Below, piece after piece: positions 1 to 7,954 of a DNA stretch of 64,000 nucleotides. How positions within the stretch are numbered: position 1 is the stretch's first letter; every line of letters starts with the position of its first letter. The stretch covers positions 434,001 to 498,000 of the forward strand of contig CAVYZL010000003.1 in NCBI GenBank assembly GCA_963773055.1, read 5' to 3'. A program made the translations under genes and the position numbers. Under the pieces are notes generated by a model that worked only from the letters and a program-made list of their open reading frames with translations, was not told the DNA's origin and searched no databases. This stretch comes from PALSA-612 sp963773055. Lineage in GTDB: Bacteria > Actinomycetota > Thermoleophilia > Gaiellales > Gaiellaceae.

Positions 1-1
1 C

Positions 2-799
2 GTCGCCGCCGGCGCAATTGCCGTGATCGTGTTCGGCATCGGCTGGGTCTACGACGCGTCGCGTGAGCGCAAGCCGGCGCCGGAGCCCGGTCCGCCGGAG
101 GCCGGAGCTCAGGTGAAGCGTGCGTCGGTCGGCGAGACACCGGCGTCCCGCGCGACCTTCCTCTCCGGCATGACGCTCGGCCTCGGCGCGGCGATCGGCG
201 CGATTGTCACAGTCCCGCCTCTCGTCTTTGCCGGCCTGCCGCCCTTCCAGAAGAACCAGGGCTTCTTCGACATCGACGTCGATCTCGGGCCGCTCGAGAA
301 CTTCCCCGAGGGCAAATGGTTCATCACGAAGTTCAATCTCGTGCCCGAGCGCGGCGACGTCTACGACCGAACGGCGTACGTGCGCTTCAACGGCCTCTTG
401 AAGAACGAGCCGAGCTTCACGATCATCTCCAACCGCTGCGTGCATCTCGGCTGCCCCGTCCAGGCCAACGGGCCTACCGATTCCAAGCCAACCGAGCTGG
501 GCTCTGGAAATCGCAAGGTTTCGTTGCTCGGCGTGCTTCCGGCGGGCTTCGGCTGTCCGTGCCACGGCGGCCAGTACGACACGGAGGGCAACCGCGTCGC
601 CGGGCCGCCCGTCCGCGCGCTCGACCGCTACGCGTACAAGGTGAAGGACGGCCGCCTCCGTCTCGTTGGCGCGTTTAGCGTCAACGAGGTCGACGGCACC
701 GGCAAGGACGCGATCATGGGCCAGTACCGGCTCGCGCAGCCGGGCGTCCACATCGACGGCATCGAGCAGATCCTCTACCCGTTCATTCCGCCGAGCTAG
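2..799 (+). CDS. qcrA: Rieske iron-sulfur subunit of menaquinol:cytochrome c reductase, 5' partial
   Basis: Iron-sulfur subunit of a membrane bc complex; it takes electrons from menaquinol. The frame is open to the left edge, and the codons before the first visible start (GTG at 23) continue a hydrophobic helix, so the true start lies outside the window. Numbered from that GTG, a further hydrophobic segment spans about residues 44-70. The Rieske fold carries box 1 C139-V-H141-L-G-C144 and box 2 C178-P-C180-H181. By family knowledge C139, H141, C178 and H181 hold the 2Fe-2S cluster and C144/C180 form the disulfide. qcrB follows after 6 bp, so the two are surely co-transcribed. Confidence 0.93.
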   Translation, partial: VAAGAIAVIVFGIGWVYDASRERKPAPEPGPPEAGAQVKRASVGETPASRATFLSGMTLGLGAAIGAIVTVPPLVFAGLPPFQKNQGFFDIDVDLGPLENFPEGKWFITKFNLVPERGDVYDRTAYVRFNGLLKNEPSFTIISNRCVHLGCPVQANGPTDSKPTELGSGNRKVSLLGVLPAGFGCPCHGGQYDTEGNRVAGPPVRALDRYAYKVKDGRLRLVGAFSVNEVDGTGKDAIMGQYRLAQPGVHIDGIEQILYPFIPPS

Positions 800-805
800 G
801 TCGCG

Positions 806-1579
806 ATGCCGAAGTCCGACGGACGGAAGAAGGCCGAGGCAGTCGTCACCTATCCGCTCGACTGGATCGAGGAACGGACGGGTCTCGTCGGCGCGATCAA
901 GTACTTCCTCTTCCGCAAGGTTCCAGGCCGGACGAACTGGTTCCACACGCTCGGCTCTGCGACGCTGACGGCGTTCCTCGTGCAGGCGATCACCGGCGTG
1001 ATCCTCGCGATGTACTACAAGCCGGACCCCGACAACGCGTACGAGTCGATCCAGTTCATCACGAACGACCTCACGTGGGGCTGGCTCGTCCGCGGCATGC
1101 ACCGCTTCGGGGCGAGCGTCTTCATCATCCTGCTCTTCTTCCACATGGCGAGGGTGTTCCTGTTCGGCGCGTACAAGTACCCGCGCGAGGTGAACTGGAT
1201 GGTCGGCGCGGCGCTGCTGATTCTCGGCATGTTCGAGGGCTTCACGGGCTACCTGCTGCCGTGGGACCAGACCTCCTACTGGGCGTCGGTCGTCGGCATC
1301 AACATCACGGGCACGGGGCCGTTCGTCGGGCCCTATATGGCTCAGATCCTGAAAGCCGGGGCGGAGATCAACGGCGACACGCTCGCGCGCTTCTATTCGA
1401 TCCACATGCTTGTGTTACCCGGGGCGATCTTCGCCCTGATCGGCATCCACCTCTACCTCGTGATCCGCCTCGGCGTGTCCAACCCGCCGTGGGGGCCGCA
1501 GGTCGAGGACGAGGAGGAGGACGAGACTCCGGCTCGCGAGGGGCTCGTGCAGCCGGCGCCGAGGGGAAACGGGAAGTGA
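806..1579 (+). CDS. qcrB: Cytochrome b6-type subunit of the bc complex
   Basis: N-terminal, haem-binding half of cytochrome b, here a separate 257-residue protein as in b6f and Bacillus-type complexes. Helix B has H99 and H113, and helix D has H200 and H215, the four ligands of the two b haems. The 14 residues between H200 and H215 are the b6-type spacing, not the 13 usual in classical cytochrome b. About four membrane helices are visible (roughly 50-70, 100-120, 130-152 and 200-222), followed by an acidic, proline-rich C-terminal tail. It lies between qcrA and qcrC with gaps of 6-7 bp. Confidence 0.95.
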   Translation: MPKSDGRKKAEAVVTYPLDWIEERTGLVGAIKYFLFRKVPGRTNWFHTLGSATLTAFLVQAITGVILAMYYKPDPDNAYESIQFITNDLTWGWLVRGMHRFGASVFIILLFFHMARVFLFGAYKYPREVNWMVGAALLILGMFEGFTGYLLPWDQTSYWASVVGINITGTGPFVGPYMAQILKAGAEINGDTLARFYSIHMLVLPGAIFALIGIHLYLVIRLGVSNPPWGPQVEDEEEDETPAREGLVQPAPRGNGK

Positions 1580-1586
1580 GCGCGGC

Positions 1587-2390
1587 ATGAGCATCGAAGA
1601 GAACAGACGCCACTTCGAGGCGTACAAGAAGGACGTGGAGAAGAACGGGAAGTCGTTCTTCCCGCACGCGATGTTCCACGACACGGTGATGAGCCTCGTC
1701 GTCGTGTCGGTGATCATCGGGCTCGCCGTCGTCTGGCACGAGACGGCGAACGGCACCGATGCGGGCATTCTCGGGCCGGAGTACGCGGACAAGGCCGATC
1801 CGGGGACGACGAGCTTCATCCCACGGCCCGACTGGTACTTCTACTTCCTCTTCTACCTGCTCCGGATCTTCAAGTGGCCGAACACAGTCGTCCTCGCGAC
1901 GGTCGGGATCCCGACGATCTTGATGATGCTCCTGTTCGCGCTGCCGTTCATCGACCGGCGGCCCGAGCGAAGGCTCTCCCGGCGACCGGTGGCGATCGTC
2001 GCGGCGATCCTCGTGGTGCTGTCGATGGGCATCCTCACGTGGAAGGGCGCGACCGCGAGCGAGTTCCTCGCCAGCGAGGCCTCGACGACGGCCAAGGACA
2101 TGCAGAAGCAGAACAAGCTCCCCGACGCGGCGCTGCCAGGCGCGCAGCTGTTCGCCGAGTCGGGCTGCCTCAACTGCCACACGTATCTCAGCTACGGGGG
2201 CTCGAACCTCGGTGCGCCCGATCTGACCGCCGAGGGCACGCGTAACCGGGGCATCCAGTGGCAGATCGACCACCTGACGAACCCGGCTAGCAAGACGCCG
2301 GGCTCGCCGATGCCCTCGTTCGCCCAGCTGGGCCAGGACAACCTGCGGAAGCTCGCGATCTTCCTCGAGGCCTCCAAGGGCGGCAAGTAG
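1587..2390 (+). CDS. qcrC: Subunit IV / cytochrome c fusion of the bc complex
   Basis: Fusion of the C-terminal half of cytochrome b (subunit IV) with a monohaem cytochrome c, the layout known for Bacillus QcrC. Residues 30-155 hold three membrane helices and the quinol-site-type motif P81-D-W-Y (a variant of PEWY). From about 180 a cytochrome c domain begins, with the haem-attachment motif C194-L-N-C197-H198 and a likely axial methionine M242 in PGSPMPSF. The start ATG lies 7 bp after the qcrB stop. It would pass electrons from the Rieske protein to a downstream oxidase or soluble carrier. Confidence 0.94.
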   Translation: MSIEENRRHFEAYKKDVEKNGKSFFPHAMFHDTVMSLVVVSVIIGLAVVWHETANGTDAGILGPEYADKADPGTTSFIPRPDWYFYFLFYLLRIFKWPNTVVLATVGIPTILMMLLFALPFIDRRPERRLSRRPVAIVAAILVVLSMGILTWKGATASEFLASEASTTAKDMQKQNKLPDAALPGAQLFAESGCLNCHTYLSYGGSNLGAPDLTAEGTRNRGIQWQIDHLTNPASKTPGSPMPSFAQLGQDNLRKLAIFLEASKGGK

Positions 2391-2437
2391 CGCCGGGCCG
2401 CCGGCAGCAGCGCGCACCTTCACGGCAGACTACGGCG

Positions 2438-3147
2438 ATGACGGCCGGCGGCGACACGTCCGCGACGATCGAGTCGGGCACCCTGCCGCCCGAAGGCGTT
2501 CGCTCGATGTTCGACCGCATCGCGCCGGTCTACGACCCGATGAACCGCGTGATGACGGCCGGGCTCGACCAGCGCTGGCGGCGGATCACGGCCGAGGCGG
2601 TCGTAAAGCCGGGCGACCGCGTGCTCGACGGCTGCTGCGGGACGGGCGATCTGGCGGTCGCCTGCCTGCGCGCCGGCGCCGGCGCCGTCGTCGGCCTCGA
2701 CTTCTCGCCCCGGATGATCGAGCGGGCGCGCCGCAAGTCGGCGGCCGTCGCCTGGATCGAAGGCGACCTGCTGTCGCTCCCGTTCGAAGACGGGGAGTTC
2801 GATGGAGCGACCGTGGGCTTCGGCGCCCGCAACGTCGCCGATCTCGAGCGCGCGCTTTGCGAGCTCGCGCGCGTGCTCGTCAGCGACGGTCGCCTCGGCA
2901 TCCTCGAGATCACGCAGCCCACGGGACCCTGGCGCCCTTCTACCGAGTGTGGTTCGATCGGATCGTGCCGCTGCTCGGACGGCCGCTGAGCGGCGGCTCG
3001 GCCTATGCGTATCTGCCAGCGAGCGTTCGCCGATTTCCCGGTAAGGACGACCTCGCCACGCTGATCGAGGCTGCCGGCTTTCGTGACGTTCGTTACCGCA
3101 CGTTCGCGGGCGGCATCGTCGCCCTCCATACTGCAAGCGCAAGGTGA
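2438..3147 (+). pseudogene. menG: Demethylmenaquinone methyltransferase (UbiE/MenG), frameshifted
   Basis: SAM-dependent C-methyltransferase for the last step of menaquinone synthesis. Frame 2 from the ATG at 2438 encodes the N-terminal 160 or so residues, including the SAM loop VLDGCCGTGD at residues 63-72 and the family sequence FDRIAPVYDPMN. Near 2925-2930 homology jumps to frame 1, which supplies APFYRVWFD, GGSAYAYLP and GGIVALH up to the stop at 3147. One base appears to be missing next to the sequence GGGACCC. Both halves are well conserved, so a sequencing error is as likely as true decay. The stop overlaps the next gene by 4 bp (GTGA). Confidence 0.88.
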
Positions 3148-4058
3148 CCGCGCTCGCCGCCATCCGTGAGATCCCCGGGCTCGTCGCCTACCTCGACGAC
3201 CTCGAAGAGCGCCTCGAGGCGACGGTTCAGAGCCACCCCGGCACGGTGGCGGCGATCGGCGAGGACGCGCTGGCCGCCGGCGGCAAGCGGCTGCGGCCGA
3301 TGCTCGTCTATCTCTCGTCCGACTCGCCCGAGCCACCGCTCGCGGCGGGCGTTGCAGTGGAGCTGATCCACATGGCGACCCTCGTCCACGACGATCTGAT
3401 CGACGGCGCGAAGTACCGTCGCGGGCGGGAGGCGGCCTGGGCTGCCTACGGGCCGGACGGGGCGAAGGCTGCGGGCGACTACCTGTTTGCGCGGGCGTTC
3501 GCGATGCTCACGGACACGGGCGACGTCGCAGCTGTCGAATGGCTCGCCGACGCCACGCTCTGCCTCGCCCGCGGGGAGGCCCTGCAGAGGCGGCAGACGC
3601 ACGATCCGGAGACGAGCGTGGAGAGCTACCTCGAGCGCTGCGCGCTCAAGACGGGGAAGCTGTTCGAGGCGGCGTGCATGCTCGGCTGCGGCGGGCGCGA
3701 CCTGTCGCTCGGCGAGTTCGGCGTTGCGCTCGGCATCGCTTTCCAGATCACTGACGACATCCTCGACTGCACGGGTGAGGCGATGGAGACGGGGAAGATC
3801 GCCGGCGTCGACCTCCGCGAGGGGACGCCGACGCTGCCACTGCTGCTCGCGGCGCAAGAGGACAGCGTCGTTTACGGCGCGCTCGCAGGCGGGCCCCTGG
3901 ACGGCGCGCTGGCACGGGTCGCCGCCACCGACGCGCTCGAGCGCTCGCGGGAGTTCGCGCGCGAGTACGCCGAGCGCGCGCGCGGCTGTCTCGACGAGCA
4001 GCTGCACCGCGAGGAGCTCGAGGCGCTCACGTCGCTCGTCGTCGACCGGGAGAGCTAG
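3144..4058 (+). CDS. Polyprenyl diphosphate synthase (menaquinone side chain)
   Basis: Trans-isoprenyl diphosphate synthase of 304 residues, expected to build the isoprenoid tail of menaquinone. Visible motifs are GGKRLRPML (about residues 48-56), the first aspartate-rich motif in LVHDDLIDG and the second in FQITDDILD. Both keep the D-D-x-x-D metal-diphosphate ligands. GTG start overlapping the menG stop (GTGA). Its place between menG and mqnE supports a role in quinone synthesis and not in general isoprenoid metabolism. Chain length cannot be read from the sequence by eye. Confidence 0.9.
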   Translation: MTALAAIREIPGLVAYLDDLEERLEATVQSHPGTVAAIGEDALAAGGKRLRPMLVYLSSDSPEPPLAAGVAVELIHMATLVHDDLIDGAKYRRGREAAWAAYGPDGAKAAGDYLFARAFAMLTDTGDVAAVEWLADATLCLARGEALQRRQTHDPETSVESYLERCALKTGKLFEAACMLGCGGRDLSLGEFGVALGIAFQITDDILDCTGEAMETGKIAGVDLREGTPTLPLLLAAQEDSVVYGALAGGPLDGALARVAATDALERSREFAREYAERARGCLDEQLHREELEALTSLVVDRES

Positions 4059-4065
4059 GCAAGGC

Positions 4066-5187
4066 ATGGCCACGATCGAGCGCATCTCGACGCTGGACAC
4101 GATCCGCGAGAAGGTCGAGGCGGGCGAGCGGCTCGACGCTGCCGACGGACAGACGCTGTTCGAGACGGACGACCTGCTCGGCCTCGGCGAGCTCGCCGAC
4201 CTCGCGCGACGCCGGCGCGGCGGTGACGACCGCGTCTTCTTCATCCAGAACCTCTACTTGAACCAGACGAACGTCTGCCGCGTGAAGTGCAAGTTCTGCG
4301 CGTTCGCCGTCACCCAGAAGGAGGAGGGTGCTTACACGTACACGGCGGAGGAGATCGTCGAGGACGCGCTCCGGCAGCGTGAGATCTCAGGGTTCACGGA
4401 GATCCACATGGTCGGCGGCGAGAGCCCGCACGTCGACTTCGGCTACTACGTCGAGATCGTCTCGCAGCTCCACGCGGCGCTGCCTGACGTCCACCTGAAG
4501 CTGTTCACGGCGAGCGAGGTGCACCACATGTCGAAGCTCGCCGGAACGTCCCACGAGACCGTGCTCCGGGAGCTGAAGGCGGCCGGGCTCGGGTCATTGC
4601 CCGGCGGCGGCGCCGAGGTGTTCGCAGATCGCGTCCGGCGCCTTGTGGCGCCCGGAAAGGAGCATCCGGACGAGTGGTTCGACGTGCATCGCACGGCGCA
4701 CGGGCTCGGCATCCCGACCCACTGCACGATGCTCTACGGACACGTCGAGACGTATGAGGAGCGTGTCGACCACCTCCTCAGGCTCCGAGACCTCCAGGAC
4801 GAGACCGGAGGCTTCCTCGCCTTCGTCCCGCTTGCCTTCCATCCCGAGAACACCGTCTTCGAGAAGCGCGGCTGGCGCCATACCCCGGGCTCCGAGGACC
4901 TGAAGGTGATCGCCGTCTCGCGGCTGCTGCTCGACAACGTCGACCACGTGAAGGCGTACTGGATCATGATGGGCATGCCGCTCGCCCAGGTGGCTCTCCA
5001 CTTCGGCGCGGACGACGTTCAGGGCACCGTCGTACGCGAGCAGATCTTCCAGGCCGCCGGCGCGACGGCTGGCACGGAGCAGAAGCTCGATGAGCTCGCA
5101 CGGTTCATCCGCGAGGCGGGCCGCATCCCGGTCCAGCGGGACACGCTCTACAACGAGCTCCGGAGGTTCGAGGTGGCGGCCGCGTGA
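4066..5187 (+). CDS. mqnE: Aminodeoxyfutalosine synthase (radical SAM)
   Basis: Radical SAM enzyme of the futalosine menaquinone pathway; it joins the enolpyruvyl product of MqnA to adenosine. 373 residues from the ATG at 4066, which lies 7 bp after the preceding stop; the frame is open further upstream, but that part overlaps the polyprenyl synthase. The cluster motif is C71-x3-C75-x2-C78 in NVCRVKCKFCAF, followed by the MqnE-like stretch GAYTYTAEEIVEDA. It is related to MqnC downstream but lacks the MqnC-specific YTDCDFCAFYR sequence. The stop overlaps the mqnA start (GTGA). Confidence 0.93.
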   Translation: MATIERISTLDTIREKVEAGERLDAADGQTLFETDDLLGLGELADLARRRRGGDDRVFFIQNLYLNQTNVCRVKCKFCAFAVTQKEEGAYTYTAEEIVEDALRQREISGFTEIHMVGGESPHVDFGYYVEIVSQLHAALPDVHLKLFTASEVHHMSKLAGTSHETVLRELKAAGLGSLPGGGAEVFADRVRRLVAPGKEHPDEWFDVHRTAHGLGIPTHCTMLYGHVETYEERVDHLLRLRDLQDETGGFLAFVPLAFHPENTVFEKRGWRHTPGSEDLKVIAVSRLLLDNVDHVKAYWIMMGMPLAQVALHFGADDVQGTVVREQIFQAAGATAGTEQKLDELARFIREAGRIPVQRDTLYNELRRFEVAAA

Positions 5188-5945
5188 TCAAGCTCGGCCG
5201 GATCGCGTACGTGAACATGGCGCCCGTCTTCTTCCGGCTCACGGCCGACGTCGAGGAGGTTTCGGGCGTCCCGACGGAGCTCAACCGGAGGCTGCTCGAC
5301 GGCGAGATCGACCTGGCGCCGATCTCCTCGATCGAGTACGCGCGGAACGCCGATCGGCTGCGGCTGCTGCCGCGCCTCTGCGTGTCGTCGGAAGGCGCCG
5401 TGGACTCGATCCAGCTCGTCTCGAAACAGCCGCTCGAGCAGGTGCGGACGATCGCCGTCACGCCCGAGAGCGCGACGTCCGTCGTCTTGACGAAGGTGCT
5501 GCTCCCGCACGCGGAGCACGTTTCGTTCGACGCGGAGGCGGACGCGCGGCTCCTGATCGGCGATGCGGCGCTCCGCAGCGCCTTCGAGGACCCGACGCCG
5601 CACCACGACCTCGGGCGCCTCTGGCTCGAGCGGACAGGGCTGCCGATGGTGTTCGCCGTCTGGGCGGTCCGGGAGCCCGTCATCGAAGGCATCGTCGAGC
5701 TCGAGGAGGCACTCGTGTCGTCGGTGAGAGCGGCACGTGACGAGCCGGAGACGCTCGCGCACGAGGCTGCCGACCGCTACGGCTATCCCGCCGGCTTCCT
5801 GGCACGCTACTTCGAGAAGCTCCGCTACCGGTTCGGCCCGCGGGAGCGCGCCGGCCTCTACACCTTCCTGGAGCTGGCGCACGGCGCGGGCGAGCTGGCG
5901 GCCGTGCCCGAGCTCCGTTTCGTTCGCGAGGAGGCGAAGGTATGA
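5184..5945 (+). CDS. mqnA: Chorismate dehydratase MqnA
   Basis: First enzyme of the futalosine route; it dehydrates chorismate to 3-[(1-carboxyvinyl)oxy]benzoate. The 253-residue protein has the periplasmic-binding-protein-like fold of the family. Recognisable sequences are GRIAYVNMAPVF at the N terminus, GEIDLAPISSIEYA near residues 39-52 and IGDAAL near 114-119. GTG start coupled to mqnE, and the stop overlaps the mqnC ATG (ATGA). Being flanked by mqnE and mqnC makes the assignment secure. Confidence 0.93.
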   Translation: MIKLGRIAYVNMAPVFFRLTADVEEVSGVPTELNRRLLDGEIDLAPISSIEYARNADRLRLLPRLCVSSEGAVDSIQLVSKQPLEQVRTIAVTPESATSVVLTKVLLPHAEHVSFDAEADARLLIGDAALRSAFEDPTPHHDLGRLWLERTGLPMVFAVWAVREPVIEGIVELEEALVSSVRAARDEPETLAHEAADRYGYPAGFLARYFEKLRYRFGPRERAGLYTFLELAHGAGELAAVPELRFVREEAKV

Positions 5946-7048
5946 CGGTCGCCGAGTCGCCGACGACGGTCGCGGGCGTACTCGACAAGGCCCTGGACGG
6001 CGAGCGGATCTCCGACGCCGATGCGCTCTGCCTGCTCGAGTCGCGCGACCTCGTTGCCGTCGGACGTGCGGCCAACGAGCTGCGAGCGCGCAGGAGCGAC
6101 CCGGCACGTGTCACGTTCATCGTCGACCGGAACGTGAACTACACGAACGTCTGCTACACGGACTGCGACTTCTGCGCCTTCTACCGCGCGCCCGGCGACA
6201 CGCGCGAGGGCTACCTGCTGCCGAAGGCGGTGATCTTCAAGAAGATCGAGGAGACGCTCGCGATCGGCGGCACTGGGCTCCTCATGCAGGGCGGCCACCA
6301 TCCCGACCTCGGCGTGGAGTACTACGAGGATCTGTTCTCCTCGATCAAGGCGCGCTACCCGGTCCACCTGCACGCGCTCTCGCCCTCCGAGGTGCAGCAC
6401 GCGGCCCGGCGCTCGAAGGTGACGGTTCCCGAGGCGCTGACGCGCATGCGCGACGCGGGGCTCGACTCGCTCCCCGGCGGCGGCGCCGAGATCCTCGTCG
6501 ACCGCGTGCGGGACATCATCTCGCCGAAGAAGACGACTTCGGACGAGTGGCTCGACGTCATGCGCCACGCCCAGCGGCTCGGCATGTCGACAACGGCGAC
6601 GATGATGTACGGCCACGTGGAGACGCTCGCCGAGCGCGTCGAGCACATGCGCCGGATCCGCGAGCTCCAGGACGAGATGCACGGCTTCCGCGCCTTCATC
6701 TCGTGGACGTTCCAGGACGACGGCAACCGGCTCGGGGAGCGGGTGCCTCGGGAGACGATGCCGACGTCCTTCGACTACCTCCTCACCCAGGCCGTGTCGC
6801 GCATCTACCTGGACAACGTCGACCACATCCAGTCATCGTGGGTCACACAAGGGCTGAAGATCGGGCAGGTGGCGCTCGCCTTCGGCGCCGACGACATGGG
6901 CTCGGTGATGATCGAGGAGAACGTCGTCTCGGCCGCCGGGACGACGTACCGGACGTCGACGGACGAGCTTGTCCACCTGATCAGGTCGATGGGGAAGATC
7001 CCCGTGCAGCGCGACACCCTCTATCGCGACGTCAAAGTCTGGAACTGA
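5942..7048 (+). CDS. mqnC: Dehypoxanthine futalosine cyclase (radical SAM)
   Basis: Radical SAM cyclase that makes the bicyclic naphthalene precursor of menaquinone. 368 residues with the cluster motif C71-Y-T-D-C75-D-F-C78-A-F-Y and the MqnC signatures LMQGGHHPDLGVEYY, SLPGGGAEIL and ATMMYGHVET. Last gene of the quinone cluster; a strong hairpin begins one base after its stop codon. MqnB/MTAN and MqnD, which act at other steps, are not in the window. Confidence 0.94.
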   Translation: MTVAESPTTVAGVLDKALDGERISDADALCLLESRDLVAVGRAANELRARRSDPARVTFIVDRNVNYTNVCYTDCDFCAFYRAPGDTREGYLLPKAVIFKKIEETLAIGGTGLLMQGGHHPDLGVEYYEDLFSSIKARYPVHLHALSPSEVQHAARRSKVTVPEALTRMRDAGLDSLPGGGAEILVDRVRDIISPKKTTSDEWLDVMRHAQRLGMSTTATMMYGHVETLAERVEHMRRIRELQDEMHGFRAFISWTFQDDGNRLGERVPRETMPTSFDYLLTQAVSRIYLDNVDHIQSSWVTQGLKIGQVALAFGADDMGSVMIEENVVSAAGTTYRTSTDELVHLIRSMGKIPVQRDTLYRDVKVWN

Positions 7049-7076
7049 GCTCTCGCCGCTCTAGCGGGTCGAGAGC
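7049..7076. terminator. Hairpin between convergent genes, likely two-way terminator
   Basis: GCTCTCG (7049-7055) pairs with CGAGAGC (7070-7076), and inside it CCGCT (7056-7060) pairs with AGCGG (7063-7067), leaving a 2-nt bulge and a very tight loop. It starts right after the mqnC stop and contains the stop codon of the convergent gene. There is no clear T-run on either side, so function as a terminator is inferred from position and stem strength. Confidence 0.55.
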
Positions 7077-7894
7077 ACGAAGTACGAGCGCCGGCCGTCC
7101 TGGCCGTGGAACTTGACGAGCATCTTCGTGCCTCGGGGAAGCTTCGGGCTGAACGCGACCGCGAACCGCTGATCCGATCGCATCGGCTCCTCGAGCGGGC
7201 AGCTGATCAGCCCGCCAGCGAGGTCGCACCACCCGCCAGCGAACGCGCCGCTCGGCTCGATCATCATGAACTGGCTCAACTGCGTGATCGGCAATTGCTT
7301 CGAGGCGAGCAGCTTCCCCCCGCGCTCGCCGACGTTCGCCGTCTCACGGTTCGCGGCGCCGATCACGATCTCGTCGACATACGCGCCGACGGTCGCCGTG
7401 AGCGCGGAGTAGGCCTCGAAGCCGGGGACGTTCTCGGTGCTCTGGTTGACGACGAAGCTCGAGAAATCCTTGGAGAGGGGGACGCCGAACGCCGAGCGGG
7501 CGGCCGTTGTCAGCGTGATCGCCTTTCGAATCTTGGCGCGGGCCGCGGTGTAGCGCTTCGCGCCGACGTCCGCGCGGGCGCGGCGGAGCAGGCTCGTCGC
7601 GTCGCGCAAACCGTTCCGGATCGACGGCACGTCGAGGGCGCCGACCGCGGTTGGCGCGTACTTCGATGCCCGTTCGAGAGCCTCGAGAGCGCCCTCTAGG
7701 CCGGTGCGCGCCTTCGCCGTCTTGTCCTTCGAGGGATGGGCGAGCTTCGTGAGCGACGACTTCGAGGTCGTGAGCGTGTCCGAGAGGCCGGCGGCGAGAT
7801 GCTGGTCGGCCGTGAGCGGGCGCGCTGCAGAGGTGAGCGGGACGAGTGAAAGGCCTATGAGGAGAGCCGCCACGGCGGCTGCTCGCATCGCCAT
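7061..7894 (-). CDS. Secreted protein of unknown function
   Basis: About 277 residues from the ATG at 7894; a TTG at 7900 and an ATG at 7888 are also possible starts. The N terminus is a clear Sec signal peptide (short basic start, then AAAVAALLIGLSLVPLTSAA), so the protein is exported. The middle (about 40-150) is rich in Ala, Leu, Lys and Arg and probably helical, with repeated RARADV- and RAKIRKA-like segments. The C-terminal half is more globular and has two cysteines (WCDLAGGLISC) that could form a disulfide. I recognise no family. Divergent from the glycosidase-like gene at 7955. Confidence 0.7.
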   Translation of the reverse strand: MAMRAAAVAALLIGLSLVPLTSAARPLTADQHLAAGLSDTLTTSKSSLTKLAHPSKDKTAKARTGLEGALEALERASKYAPTAVGALDVPSIRNGLRDATSLLRRARADVGAKRYTAARAKIRKAITLTTAARSAFGVPLSKDFSSFVVNQSTENVPGFEAYSALTATVGAYVDEIVIGAANRETANVGERGGKLLASKQLPITQLSQFMMIEPSGAFAGGWCDLAGGLISCPLEEPMRSDQRFAVAFSPKLPRGTKMLVKFHGQDGRRSYFVLSTR

Positions 7895-7954
7895 TCGCAA
7901 CGGATATCACGACGTACGGCCGTCCGCAAGCTTCCGCTAGCCTCATCGCGGGTC

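Noticed and set aside
3487..5187. N-terminal extension of MqnE to 566 residues
   Set aside because: The added 193 residues overlap the polyprenyl synthase in another frame and are serine/arginine noise; the ATG at 4066 gives the family length.
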